The notes: generated by a model from the letters alone, not told the origin. A DNA stretch of 64,000 bases from Prosthecodimorpha hirschii (GCF_001305515.1 NZ_LJYW01000001.1:3050750-3114749); one strand, 5' to 3'. Shown: positions 1 to 8,964, counted from the stretch's first letter. Program-made: numbers and translations.

Positions 1-225
1 CGATTCCGCGGCCAGCGATCCATCCTCGGCGGACGCAAACGCGTCCGCGACGCGCTCTACATGGGCGCTCTCGCGGCCATCCGACATTGCCCCCGTTTCA
101 AGACCTTCTTCCAGACCCTCCGGGATGCCGGCAAGCCCTTCAAGCTCGCCCTCGTCGCCGTCAGCCGTAAACTCCTCGTCACCGCCAACGCCGTCATCCG
201 AGACCAGATTCCTTTCCACGCATGA
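1..225 (+). CDS. IS110-family transposase, C-terminal 74 residues (cut by window edge)
   Basis: The first frame is open from base 1 to a TGA at 223-225. The peptide has the C-terminal pattern of IS110/IS1111 transposases: a GGRKRVRDALYMGALAAIRH stretch, then a GKPFKLALVAVSRKLLV stretch and a short basic end. In this family that region belongs to the Transposase_20 domain, with the DEDD catalytic part upstream, which is off the window here. No frameshift is visible in the part present. The element is followed directly by a tandem repeat array rich in palindromes, and IS110/IS1111 elements are known to favour REP-like palindromic targets. Whether the full element is intact cannot be told. Confidence 0.85.
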   Translation, partial: RFRGQRSILGGRKRVRDALYMGALAAIRHCPRFKTFFQTLRDAGKPFKLALVAVSRKLLVTANAVIRDQIPFHA

Positions 226-1150
226 AAGGTCTCGACACAGTTGCCGGCTCTCCGCTGCGCTCCGGCCGGGGATACACCGAGAGATCGATGCCGATCACGG
301 CAACCGGATCCGTCGCACGCCGTCGCCGCCGGCTTGATCGGAGACCTGGCCGCCGGGTGACGGCGGCCAGGATGGCATCGCAGCACCGGCCGGACGGCTC
401 GAAGACCGCCGAAGCCGCAATCCCGGACAAGGCCCGAAGGGCCGCCGATCCGGGACCCACTCGCGCCGCAGCGGCACCGTGATCGCCCATGGATGTGGTG
501 CGGCAGGTTGAGACGCGAGTAGGCCCCGGCGCTTCGCTCCGCTCCGGCCGGGGATCCGTCGAGAGATCGATTCCGGTCGCGGCAACCGGATCCGTCGCAC
601 GCCGTCGCCGCCGGCCTGATCGGAGACCTGGCCGCCGGGTGACGGCGGCCCCGACGGCATCGCAGCACCGGCCGACCCCGCGGCCACCCCCCGAAACCGC
701 AATCCCGGACAAGGCCCGAAGGGCCGCCGATCCGGGACCCACTCGCGCCGCAGCGGCATCAAGATCGCCCATGGATGGGACGCGGTGCGGCACGTTGAGA
801 CGCGAGTGGGCCCCGGCGCTTCGCTCCGCTCCGGCCGGGGATCCGTCGAGAGATCGATTCCGGTCGCGGCAACCGGATCCGTCGACCGCCGTCGCCGCCG
901 GCCTGATCGGAGACCTGGCCGCCGGGTGACGGCGGCCAGGATGGCATCGCAGCACAGGCCGACCGCCCGGCCCGCCCCGAAACCGCAATCCCGGACAAAG
1001 CCCGAAGGGCCGCCGATCCGGGACCACCTCGCGCCGCAGCGGCACCGCGATCGCCCATGGATGTGGTGCGGCAGGTTGAGACGCGAGTAGGCCCCGGCTC
1101 TCCGCTGCGCTCCGGCCGGGGATACACCGAGAGATCGATGCGGATCTCCG
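226..1150. repeat. Tandem array of about 285 bp GC-rich units (three full, one partial)
   Basis: A landmark (GAGAGATCGAT preceded by CTCCGGCCGGGGAT) recurs with starts near 271, 553, 840 and 1121, giving periods of 282, 287 and 281 bp. Units 1 and 4 share one variant of the landmark (GATACACC) and units 2 and 3 another (GATCCGTC), so the order is A-B-B-A. Each unit carries an inverted repeat such as CCTGGCCGCCG-ggtga-CGGCGGCCAGG at 345-371, and a second weaker one around the GGACAAGGCCCGAAGGGCC motif. Long open frames cross the array on both strands, but they only reflect the high GC and the repeat. I see no gene in it. Confidence 0.9.
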
Positions 1151-1239
1151 CGACCGGTCCCAAGCCGCATCCGGCGCTTGATTTTCGGGCCGCCATGGGG
1201 TCTTCGTCCGACCGCGAGGGACGGACGGAGGATCGGTGC

Positions 1240-3444
1240 ATGGCGGCCTGGCGGCGGATCGGAACGGCGTGTTGCGTGGCGCTCGGCGTGTTGGCGGGGA
1301 GCCTCACGGCCGGGGCGGCGGACGTGGCGCGCCCGTTCGGGCTCGATCCGGCCGTGGAGCGGCGCATCGACGATCTTCTGGCGCGGATGACGCTCGCCGA
1401 GAAGATCGGCCAGCTGCGCCAGGGCGGCTGGTCGCCGGATTTCGACCTCGGCCAGGCCAGCCGGGGCGAGATCGGCTCGCTGACCAATGCCGAGGACCCG
1501 CACGAGACCGCGCGCATCCAGAAGGCCGCCCGCTCGTCGCGGCTCGGCATCCCGATCCTGCTCGCCGACAACGTCATCCACGGCTTCCGCACGCTGTTCC
1601 CGGTGCCGATCGCGCTGGCCGCCAGCTTCGAGCCCGACCTGGTCGAGGAGGCCTCCGCCTGGGCCGGCCGGGAGGCCCATGCGGCCGGCCTGCACTGGAC
1701 GCTCGCCCCGATGGTCGATCTTACGCGCGATCCGCGCTGGGGCCGGGTGGTCGAGGGACCGGGGGAGGACCCGGTGCTCGGCGCCGCCATGGCGGCCGCG
1801 CAGGTGCGCGGCTTCCTGAAAGGCGGCATCATGGCCTCGCTCAAGCATTATGCGGGCTACGGCGCCGCCGAGGCCGGGCGCGACTACAACACGACCGAGA
1901 TCTCGCCCGGCACGATGCGCGACATCTACCTGCCGGCCTTCCGGGCCGGGGTCGAGGCCGGCAGCCAGAGCGTCATGGCCGCCTTCAACGCGCTCAACGG
2001 CACGCCGGCGACCGCCAATCCGTGGACGCTGCAGACCATCCTCAAGGGCGAATGGGGCTTCGACGGCTTCGTCATCTCCGACTGGGATTCGGTCTGGGAG
2101 CTGATGAACCACGGCCATGCCGGGTCGCCCGCCGAGGCCGCGCGGCGCGCCATGCTGGCCGGGCTCGACGTCGAGATGGCCGGCGACATGTTCAAGGAGA
2201 ACCTCGCCGACGAAGTCGCCGCCGGCCGCATCCCGCCGGCGCGGATCGACGACGCGGTCCGCCGCGTGCTGCGGGTGAAGTTCCGCATGGGCCTGTTCGA
2301 CCGGCCCGATCCGGACCCGGCGGCGGCCGAGGCGCAGATGCTGACGCCCGCCGCGCGCGAAGCCGCCAAGGCGGCCGCGATCGCCTCCTTCGTGCTCCTC
2401 AAGAATGACCGGGACCTGCTGCCGCTCGCCCCGCGCGGCAAGCGCATCGCGCTGATCGGCGGCATCGCCGCCTCGCCGGCCGACCATATGGGCTCCTGGG
2501 GCGCCAACGGCCGCCAGGACGATGCGGTCACGCTGGCCACCGCCCTGACCGCCAAGGCGGCGGCCGGCGGCTTCACGGTGACCACTGCGGCCGGCTGCGA
2601 TCCGGCCTGCCGGTCCGAGGAGGGCTTTGCCGAGGCGGTCGCGGCGGCCCGGTCGGCCGACATGGTCGTGGTCGCGCTCGGCGAGCCGTGGTGGATGACG
2701 GCCGAGGGCACGTCGCGCACGCAGCTCGGCCTGCCCAACCGCCAGCAGGCGCTGCTGGAGGCGGTCGCGGCGACCGGCAAGCCGGTCGTGCTGGTGGTGT
2801 TCGGCGGCCGGCCGATGACCATCGGCTGGGCGGCCGAGCATGTGCCGGCGATCCTCTATGCCTGGTCGCCGGGCACGATGGGCGGCGCGGCGCTGGCGGA
2901 GGTTCTGCTCGGCGAGGCGGCCCCGACCGGGCGCCTGCCGATGACCATGCCGCGCGCGGTCGGCCAGATCCCGCTCTACTACAACCACCTGCCGACCGGC
3001 CGGCCGCCGACCGGCGACCACTATTCGTCGAAATATATCGACGAGGAGGTCACGCCGCTGTTCCCCTTCGGCTACGGCCTGACCTACACGCGCTTCGCCT
3101 ATGCGGATCTGAGGCTCGCCGAACATGTCCTGAAGCCCGGCGATTCCGTCGAGGCCTCGGTCTCGGTGACCAATACCGGACCCCGCGCCGGCCGCGAGAC
3201 GGTGCAGCTCTACATGCGCGATCCGGTCGCCTCGAAGAGCCGGCCGGTGCGCGAGCTGAAGGCCTTCCGCAAGGTTTCGATCGCGCCGGGCGCGACCGAA
3301 CGGGTCACCTTCCGGGTCCCGGTCGAGGCTTTCGGCTTCCATCTCGACGACGGGCGCTACGTGGTCGAACCGGGCCGCTTCGAGATCCATGTCGGCGGGT
3401 CGGCCACCGACACGATCGGGACCGGGTTCGAAGTCAGGAATTGA
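1240..3444 (+). CDS. bglX: Secreted GH3 beta-glucosidase (BglX-like)
   Basis: The 734-residue product hydrolyses terminal beta-linked glucose or related sugars in the periplasm or outside the cell. An N-terminal signal peptide (about residues 1-27, ending AGAA-D) precedes the GH3 N-terminal barrel. The catalytic nucleophile is predicted to be Asp281 in the FVISDWDSV motif. A GH3 C-terminal domain follows (about 370-590), then a fibronectin-III-like domain (about 640-725, VTNTGPRAGRETVQLY). Length and order match E. coli BglX. The start at 1240 is chosen because GGAGG lies about 9 bases upstream and the signal peptide begins there; the frame stays open further upstream into the repeat array. 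The end overlaps the convergent DUF6455 gene by 11 bp. Substrate specificity cannot be read from the sequence. Confidence 0.92.
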   Translation: MAAWRRIGTACCVALGVLAGSLTAGAADVARPFGLDPAVERRIDDLLARMTLAEKIGQLRQGGWSPDFDLGQASRGEIGSLTNAEDPHETARIQKAARSSRLGIPILLADNVIHGFRTLFPVPIALAASFEPDLVEEASAWAGREAHAAGLHWTLAPMVDLTRDPRWGRVVEGPGEDPVLGAAMAAAQVRGFLKGGIMASLKHYAGYGAAEAGRDYNTTEISPGTMRDIYLPAFRAGVEAGSQSVMAAFNALNGTPATANPWTLQTILKGEWGFDGFVISDWDSVWELMNHGHAGSPAEAARRAMLAGLDVEMAGDMFKENLADEVAAGRIPPARIDDAVRRVLRVKFRMGLFDRPDPDPAAAEAQMLTPAAREAAKAAAIASFVLLKNDRDLLPLAPRGKRIALIGGIAASPADHMGSWGANGRQDDAVTLATALTAKAAAGGFTVTTAAGCDPACRSEEGFAEAVAAARSADMVVVALGEPWWMTAEGTSRTQLGLPNRQQALLEAVAATGKPVVLVVFGGRPMTIGWAAEHVPAILYAWSPGTMGGAALAEVLLGEAAPTGRLPMTMPRAVGQIPLYYNHLPTGRPPTGDHYSSKYIDEEVTPLFPFGYGLTYTRFAYADLRLAEHVLKPGDSVEASVSVTNTGPRAGRETVQLYMRDPVASKSRPVRELKAFRKVSIAPGATERVTFRVPVEAFGFHLDDGRYVVEPGRFEIHVGGSATDTIGTGFEVRN

Positions 3445-3856
3445 GCCCCTGGACGGCCAGATTGCGGATCATGTCCGCGTTCGGGCAGAAATCCGGGGCA
3501 TGGGCGGCGGCCGTGCCGGCATCGAGTTCGTGCCGGCAGCGGTCCTTCTCGCGGCATTCGGCGCAGTGCAGGGCCATGCGGTCGTAGAGCTGCGGGCGTG
3601 CCGTCGCCAGATCGAGCGCCGAGATGTGATGCGAGGCGAGCATGCGCTGCATCAGGCCGCCGGCGAATTCGCCCTGCGCGGCCAGGATCTCGATGTCGTC
3701 GCGGCTCAGCCCCGTTTCCGCCGCGAGCCGCATCAATTCGACCTCGTCATCCTCGCCGAGTGCGCCCGGGCGGCCGTCCAGGCGCCGCTGGCGCCACCAG
3801 CCGATCACCGTGGCCAGGAAGGCGTTTCGGCGCACGGCATCGTTGACACTGGGCAT
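3434..3856 (-). CDS. DUF6455 family protein
   Basis: A 140-residue protein with a basic N-terminus, an acidic middle (GALGEDDEVELMRLAAETGL) resembling a small helical segment, and a Cys-rich tail: CAECREKDRCRH followed by DFCPNA. This Cys arrangement matches my recollection of DUF6455, a small alphaproteobacterial family of unknown function. Spaced Cys and His residues suggest metal or disulfide binding, but that is inference. The ATG at 3856 has a strong GGAGGAG site just upstream. The gene converges on bglX and overlaps its last 11 bases, so no independent terminator fits between them. Confidence 0.75.
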   Translation of the reverse strand: MPSVNDAVRRNAFLATVIGWWRQRRLDGRPGALGEDDEVELMRLAAETGLSRDDIEILAAQGEFAGGLMQRMLASHHISALDLATARPQLYDRMALHCAECREKDRCRHELDAGTAAAHAPDFCPNADMIRNLAVQGLNS

Positions 3857-4014
3857 TTCCACTCCTCCCCGCGGGACCGGCCGGATCCGAAGGCCGCACG
3901 CGACCGTTCGGATCGGTCGCGACGACCGGCCGTTGCGCCACTGTGCCGGAGCCGAAGCGCGAAGGATTTGATGGAGATCAACAGAGCCGTGGCGGCGGGC
4001 ACCGGTCCGGGGCG

Positions 4015-4785
4015 TCAGCGCCGGGCGACCAGGAACAGGCGCGGGAAGCGGAACAGGACGCGGCCGTCGGCGCGCGGCGGGTAGGCCTCGGCGACCGCGG
4101 CCGTGTAGAGCGCGCGAAATTCGGCCGCGAGCGGTGCCGGCAGGGCATCGAGATAGGGCTTGAGGCCGGTCGAGGAGACCATCTCGACGATCGCGGCGGC
4201 ATCGGCGAGCGGATGGTGATAGGTCGTCAGCCAGACCTGGACATCCGCCGCCTCGGCGCTGAGCCAGTCGTAGAAGGTGTCGGCCGGCGGCAGGCCGGGG
4301 CGGCTCGCCACGGCCTCCGAAAGCCGGTCCGCGAAGGCCGGCAGCGCGGCGATCTTGCACATCAGGGCGTGGCTCGGCTCGTCCAGATTGCGCGGCATCT
4401 GCACGGCGAGCACCCCGCCCGGCGCCAGGAAGCCCATCAGCCGCGGCAGCACCCGCTCGAGATCCGGCACCCATTGCAGCACCGCATTGGCGAAGATCAG
4501 GTCGACCGGCGCGTCCGGCTGCCAGGTGACGAGATCGGCCTCGACGAAGGCGACCCCGGGCAGTTTCCGCCGTGCCGTCGCCAGCATGGCCGGCGAGGTA
4601 TCGAGACCGACCACCTCGGCCTCCGGCCAACGCCGCACCAGCGGCTCGGTCGAAGCGGCCGCCCCGCAGCCGAGATCGACGATCCGGGCCGGCCGGTCGA
4701 GCGGCACGCGCGCGAGCAGATCGAGCACCGGCTGCAGCCGCTCGTCGCCATAGCGCGCATAGAGTTCCGGCTGCCAGTCCGCCAT
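4015..4785 (-). CDS. tam: Trans-aconitate 2-methyltransferase-like SAM methyltransferase
   Basis: The 256-residue protein is a class I SAM-dependent methyltransferase. SAM motif I is IVDLGCGAAASTEPL (about residues 33-47), followed by the acidic end of strand 2 (VVGLDTSPAML) and FANAVLQWVPD near residue 100. The start MADWQPELYARYGDER and overall length match Tam, which esterifies trans-aconitate, an inhibitor of aconitase formed spontaneously from cis-aconitate. The C-terminal part (FYDWLSAEAADVQVWLTTYHH) is also Tam-like. The ATG at 4785 follows a GGAGACGAGG site. The gene stands alone with more than 150 bp of non-coding sequence on each side. Confidence 0.85.
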   Translation of the reverse strand: MADWQPELYARYGDERLQPVLDLLARVPLDRPARIVDLGCGAAASTEPLVRRWPEAEVVGLDTSPAMLATARRKLPGVAFVEADLVTWQPDAPVDLIFANAVLQWVPDLERVLPRLMGFLAPGGVLAVQMPRNLDEPSHALMCKIAALPAFADRLSEAVASRPGLPPADTFYDWLSAEAADVQVWLTTYHHPLADAAAIVEMVSSTGLKPYLDALPAPLAAEFRALYTAAVAEAYPPRADGRVLFRFPRLFLVARR

Positions 4786-4946
4786 GACCTCGTCTCCGAT
4801 TGAATGTTGGGCACGGTGACTATCCCGCCTCCGCCGCACCCGCGCCAGACATCCGCCTGCACATGACCGTTGCAGGATCGCCCCCGCTCCCTTGAGATGA
4901 CGGTCGCCGAACGCGACGCGCCAGGGTGTGACGGGCCTGTCGTTGG

Positions 4947-4979
4947 TCGACAGGAGGTATGATTGCTCCCATAATGGGA
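4947..4979 (+). promoter_or_regulatory. higBA promoter with palindromic operator over the -10 box
   Basis: A -35 box TCGACA (4947-4952) and a -10 box CATAAT (4970-4975) are separated by 17 bp; each matches the sigma-70 consensus at 5 of 6 positions. A perfect 13-bp inverted repeat, TCCCAT-A-ATGGGA (4967-4979), covers the -10 box. This is the expected layout for autorepression by the HigA helix-turn-helix protein encoded downstream. The operator assignment is inference from position and symmetry. Confidence 0.65.
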
Positions 4980-5016
4980 ACATTCACTTGACAGATCGAT
5001 TCGGACCGACCATTTC

Positions 5017-5340
5017 ATGCGTGTCATTGCCAAGCGCACGTTGCAGGAATTCTGGGAGCGGCCCGGCCGGTCAGATGCGGAACAGCCGCTCAAGGCATGG
5101 TTCCATGAAGCCGCAAAGGCCACTTGGCACGGTCCGGCCGAGATCAAGCGAACATTCGCATCGGCCAGCATCGTTGCCGACAACCGCGTTGTATTCAATA
5201 TCGCCGGCAACAAGTATCGCCTCGTCGTTCACATCAATTACGGCCTGCAGATCGTTCTCGTGAAATTCGTTGGAACTCATGCAGAGTATGACGATATCGA
5301 CGTTCGGACCGTAGGCGGAGGAGGCAGGAATGAACATTAG
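5017..5340 (+). CDS. higB: HigB-family type II toxin (mRNA interferase)
   Basis: The 107-residue protein matches the HigB_toxin (PF09907) type: MRVIAKRTLQEFWERP at the N-terminus, a central basic NRVVFNIAGNKYRLVVHINY core, and VKFVGTHAEYDDID near the end. Toxins of this family cleave mRNA in a ribosome-dependent manner and are neutralised by the antitoxin encoded next door. The toxin comes first, as is usual for hig loci. Its end overlaps the antitoxin start by 11 bases, so translation is probably coupled. The ribosome binding site is poor, which would limit toxin synthesis. The ATG at 5017 fits the family N-terminus. Confidence 0.88.
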   Translation: MRVIAKRTLQEFWERPGRSDAEQPLKAWFHEAAKATWHGPAEIKRTFASASIVADNRVVFNIAGNKYRLVVHINYGLQIVLVKFVGTHAEYDDIDVRTVGGGGRNEH

Positions 5341-6502
5341 GCCGATCCGCAGCGAGATCGACTACGATACGGCGCTCGATCGGGTGGCTGCCCTGATGGA
5401 TGCAGCTCCGGAAAGCCCCGATGCCGACGAGCTCGACGTGCTGACAACTTTGATCGAGCGCTACGAAGCGGATCATCACCGCATCGACGCGCCTTCCCCC
5501 ACCGAGGCCATCCGCTTCCGGATGGAGCAGGGCGGTTTGAAGCCCAAGGATCTCGAACCGATCCTCGGCAGTCGCTCCCGCGTCTCGGAGATCTTGCGCG
5601 GACTGCGACCGCTGACCGTTGACATGGTCCGCAGTCTCAACCGGCATCTCGGCATTCCCCTCGAAAGTCTGGTCGCTCCGTCAGCGTCGCCATCCCGGAC
5701 CGGGTCGGGCCGGCGCCCCGGGAAGACGGTGCGCTGGCTGGTCGAGCGCGGGCTGATGCGGGATGGCGACGCGCTGGATCAGTTTGTCGCGAGCGCCTTC
5801 GGCGGCAGCGCAAGTCCTGTCCTGTTCCGACGCGGCGCGGCATCCCGGACCAATCCGCAGAGCGATCCACTCGCCCTACAGGCTTGGTGTGCGGCCGTGA
5901 TCCATCAGGCCGGACGGACCGGTTGCGCACCGCTCTCAGCCCCCCGCCCGACCGAGCGGGACCTGCGCGAGATCGCCCGGCTGAGCTGCCAGCACGATGG
6001 CCCGGCCCGCGTCGGAGGGGCACTGGCAGGACTTGGCATCGCACTGGTCGTTCTGCCTCATCTGCCGGGAACCCGCCTGGATGGCGCAGCACTGCTCGGG
6101 CCGGCCGAAGCCCCCATCGTCGGTCTGACGCTCCGATATGACCGGATCGACAATTTCTGGTTCACCCTGATGCACGAGCTCGCCCATATCCGCCTGCATC
6201 TCTCGCCGGATCGCCGGATGATCCTGGACGATCTTTCGCTGCCCGATGCTGATGCGATCGAGCGGGAGGCCGACGAGCTCGCCACCAACAGCTTGATCCC
6301 TCCTCACATATGGACTGCCGGCAAAATCGGCCCCACCGCCAAGGCCCGGGACATGATCGCGGTTGCAATCGCGGCCGGCGTTCATCCGGCGATCGCGGCG
6401 GGACGGTGGCAGCGCCAGCACGGCGACTATCGGACCTTCTCGAAACTGGTCGGGCACGGCGGCGTCCGCCGTCACTTCGAAGGCTTCGCGGAGCGGCAAT
6501 AA
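5330..6502 (+). CDS. higA: HigA-type antitoxin fused to an ImmA/IrrE metallopeptidase
   Basis: The 390-residue protein has two parts. Residues about 1-125 form a COG5499-type antitoxin: an acidic helical start, then a helix-turn-helix (MEQGGLKPKDLEPILGSRSR, SEILRGLRPLTVDMVRSL). Residues about 190-340 are an ImmA/IrrE (COG2856) zinc peptidase with HELAH at 282-286 and a downstream acidic EREADELAT segment likely to supply the third ligand. Classic HigA is only about 100-150 residues. In ImmA/IrrE systems the peptidase cleaves a partner repressor, so this fusion could sense or destroy antitoxin or another target. That is inference. The stop lies one base from the convergent ATPase stop. Confidence 0.85.
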   Translation: MNIRPIRSEIDYDTALDRVAALMDAAPESPDADELDVLTTLIERYEADHHRIDAPSPTEAIRFRMEQGGLKPKDLEPILGSRSRVSEILRGLRPLTVDMVRSLNRHLGIPLESLVAPSASPSRTGSGRRPGKTVRWLVERGLMRDGDALDQFVASAFGGSASPVLFRRGAASRTNPQSDPLALQAWCAAVIHQAGRTGCAPLSAPRPTERDLREIARLSCQHDGPARVGGALAGLGIALVVLPHLPGTRLDGAALLGPAEAPIVGLTLRYDRIDNFWFTLMHELAHIRLHLSPDRRMILDDLSLPDADAIEREADELATNSLIPPHIWTAGKIGPTAKARDMIAVAIAAGVHPAIAAGRWQRQHGDYRTFSKLVGHGGVRRHFEGFAERQ

Positions 6503-6503
6503 T

Positions 6504-8855
6504 CTACGCCGCGTGGTCGTAGATGTCCTCTTCCTGGGCGGAGTGGATGCGGACCAGGGCCTCGATGGCTTCGATGGCGCGCTGGGCGTCGCGCAGGACC
6601 CAGTGGTCGGTGGTGTCCGGGTCCAGGCTGCCGGCAAGGCGCTCGAGCAGGCGGGCGAGATGCAGGATCTCGCGATGGGCGCGGCTCATGGCGGCGAGGC
6701 CGGGGCCGTCGGGGAGCACCCCGCGCAGCATCGGGTAGACCCGGGCCTCGTCGTCGCGCTCGTGGGCGACGACCTTGGCGGCGACCAGCGCGTTGGCCTC
6801 GCGCACCAGGATCGCGCCGTCGGCCGGGCTCGCCGCGTCGAGCGCATCGGCGATGTCGCGCAGCCGGTCGAGGGCGCCGGCGAGCGCGGCATGGTCGCGA
6901 TGCAGCGTCTCGCGCGCCGCCTCGGCGAGCCGGCGCCGGCCGCTGCCGAAGGGCGCGCCGAGCGCGCGCAGCGCGTTCAGGATCACGGCGAGGTCGATCG
7001 CCTCCTGCACCAGCGCGCCGGCGACCGGGGTCAGCCAGCCGACGGCCGCGGCCAGCATGGCGACGACGGACAGGCCCATGCCGACCAGGATGCTTTCGAG
7101 CGCGATGCGGCGCGTGCGGCGCGCGATCGCCACCGCCTCGGCGACCCGATCGAGCCGGTCGACCAGCACCACCACGTCGGCCGCCTCGGAGGAGGCCGAG
7201 GCACCGCGGGCCCCCATGGCGATGCCGACATCGGCGGCGGCGAGCGCGGGCGCATCGTTGATGCCGTCGCCGACCATCAGGGTCGGTGCGATGCGCTGCT
7301 CGGTCTTGACCGCGTCGACCTTGTCGGCCGGCACCCGGTCGGCCAGCACGGCATCGATGTCGAGCGCGGCGCCGATGGTCTCGGCGGCATCGGCCCGGTC
7401 GCCGGTGACCATCACGATGCGGGCGACGCCGGCCTCGCGCAGGGCGCGGATGGCATGCGGAGCATCGGATTTCAGCTCGTCGGCGAGCAGGATCGCGCCG
7501 ATCGGGTGATCGTCGACGGCGACGAAGACCGACAGGGCCGACCGCCACGAGGCGCGCCGCTGGGCCCGCGCCGCCCAGTCGGGCGCCGCACGGCCGGCGA
7601 AGACCAGGCTGGCCGCCCCGGCCCGCACGCGCCGGTCGCCGACGAGCCCTTCGAGGCCGGCGCCTTGCGTCTCGCGCACATCGGTCGGCATGTCGAGGGC
7701 GAGCCCGCGCATCCGCGCGGCATCGACGATGGCGCTGGCGACGACGTGATGGGAGGCCTGCTCGAGCGAGGCGGCAGCGCGCAGAACGGTATCGGCATCC
7801 GCGCCGGACGCGGTCTCGATGCCGATCAGCCGGGCGCCGCCGACGGTCAGCGTTCCGGTCTTGTCGAACATCACCGTGCGGGTCCGCGCCAGCCGCTCCA
7901 GCGGGCCGCCGCCCTTGACCAGGATGCCGCGCCCGGCGGCCCGGCTGACGCCGGAGACGAAGGCGACCGGCGCGGCGAGGATCAACGGACAGGGCGTGGC
8001 GGCGACGAGCACGGCGAGCGCCCGGACCGGATCGCCGGACAGCAGCCAGGCGCCGCCGGCGAGCAGGACCGTGAAGGGCAGGAAGGCCAGGGCGTAGCGG
8101 TCCGCCATCCGGACGAAGGGGGCCTTGGCGGATTGCGCCGCCGAGACCATGCGCAGGATGCCGGCATAGGTCGAGCTGCCGGCGGTCGCGCCCGCCACCA
8201 TCTCGAAGCTGTCGCCGGCATTGACGGTGCCGCTGTGTAGCTTCTCGCCCGGCTCGCGCCGGTTCGGGATCGGCTCGCCGGTCAGCGCGGCCTCGTCGAC
8301 GATCACGGCACCGTCCGGCGCGATCCCGTCGACCGGCAGGACCTCGCCGGCCCGGACCATCAGGCGATCCCCGACCGCCACGTCGCCGACCGGAATGTCG
8401 ACCACCTCCTCACCCTGCCGGCGATGGGCCAGGCGCGGGGCGCGGTCGGCCAGCGCGGACAGTTCCCGCTCGGCCCGCCCGATGGCGAAGTCCTCCAGGA
8501 GATTGCCGCCGGCATACATCAGCGCCACGACGGCGCCGGCCAGGGTCTCGCCCATCGCGACCGCGGTGGTCATGGACAGGAGCGCGACCGCGTCGACGCC
8601 GACGCGGCCGTCCAGGAAGTCGCGTAGGATCGAATAGGCGAGCCCGGCAATGACCGGCACCGTGCCGGCGCCCCACAGGATGCGCGCCCAGCCGGACGCC
8701 CCGGCGAGGGCCGCGATCGAGCCGGAGACGAGACCGAGCAGGGCGACGGCCAGCAAGGCGCGCTTGAGGAGACGATCGATCGGCATGGCGACCCCGTTGT
8801 CCGACTTGAGCCCCCGGAAGATCCGCAAGGCCTGGACCGGAGCATTGAGTTTCAT
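6504..8855 (-). CDS. P1B-5-like metal-transporting P-type ATPase with C-terminal hemerythrin domain
   Basis: The 783-residue inner-membrane pump shows TGEP (actuator), a TPCPLIL motif in the metal-binding membrane helix, DKTGT with the phosphorylated Asp near residue 331, HHVVASAI (the HP position) and GDGINDAP. There is no N-terminal CxxC metal-binding domain. After the last membrane helices, about residues 640-783 form a hemerythrin/HHE domain with HRDH, HERDDEARVYP, HREIL and HSAQEEDIYDH. TPC plus a C-terminal hemerythrin domain is the signature of P1B-5 ATPases such as Sinorhizobium Nia, which exports Ni and Fe. Substrate here is inference. The ATG at 8855 (TTG at 8858 just before) is used; ATG 8786 is a credible alternative. 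Confidence 0.88.
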   Translation of the reverse strand: MKLNAPVQALRIFRGLKSDNGVAMPIDRLLKRALLAVALLGLVSGSIAALAGASGWARILWGAGTVPVIAGLAYSILRDFLDGRVGVDAVALLSMTTAVAMGETLAGAVVALMYAGGNLLEDFAIGRAERELSALADRAPRLAHRRQGEEVVDIPVGDVAVGDRLMVRAGEVLPVDGIAPDGAVIVDEAALTGEPIPNRREPGEKLHSGTVNAGDSFEMVAGATAGSSTYAGILRMVSAAQSAKAPFVRMADRYALAFLPFTVLLAGGAWLLSGDPVRALAVLVAATPCPLILAAPVAFVSGVSRAAGRGILVKGGGPLERLARTRTVMFDKTGTLTVGGARLIGIETASGADADTVLRAAASLEQASHHVVASAIVDAARMRGLALDMPTDVRETQGAGLEGLVGDRRVRAGAASLVFAGRAAPDWAARAQRRASWRSALSVFVAVDDHPIGAILLADELKSDAPHAIRALREAGVARIVMVTGDRADAAETIGAALDIDAVLADRVPADKVDAVKTEQRIAPTLMVGDGINDAPALAAADVGIAMGARGASASSEAADVVVLVDRLDRVAEAVAIARRTRRIALESILVGMGLSVVAMLAAAVGWLTPVAGALVQEAIDLAVILNALRALGAPFGSGRRRLAEAARETLHRDHAALAGALDRLRDIADALDAASPADGAILVREANALVAAKVVAHERDDEARVYPMLRGVLPDGPGLAAMSRAHREILHLARLLERLAGSLDPDTTDHWVLRDAQRAIEAIEALVRIHSAQEEDIYDHAA

Positions 8856-8964
8856 CAATATTTCCGGGAATGTTCGGACCAGGATTTACCAGACCTATTA
8901 GCACGACGGACAGGATTCCGCGCCTAGGATGATCCGGTACGAGATTGCATCTGGAATTCAACGT

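Noticed and set aside
226-1150. The tandem array as a CRISPR
   Set aside because: Units are about 285 bp and repeated over their whole length; there is no short repeat with unique spacers and no cas gene in the window.
295-3390. Very long minus-strand open frame (over 1000 codons) across the repeats and bglX
   Set aside because: It runs antisense to a clear GH3 enzyme and through the tandem array; its product is Arg/Gly/Pro-rich low complexity typical of shadow frames in high-GC DNA.
6363-8240. Plus-strand 625-codon open frame opposite the metal ATPase
   Set aside because: Antisense shadow of a well-supported ATPase; Asp/Gly/Arg-rich with no domain and no ribosome binding site.
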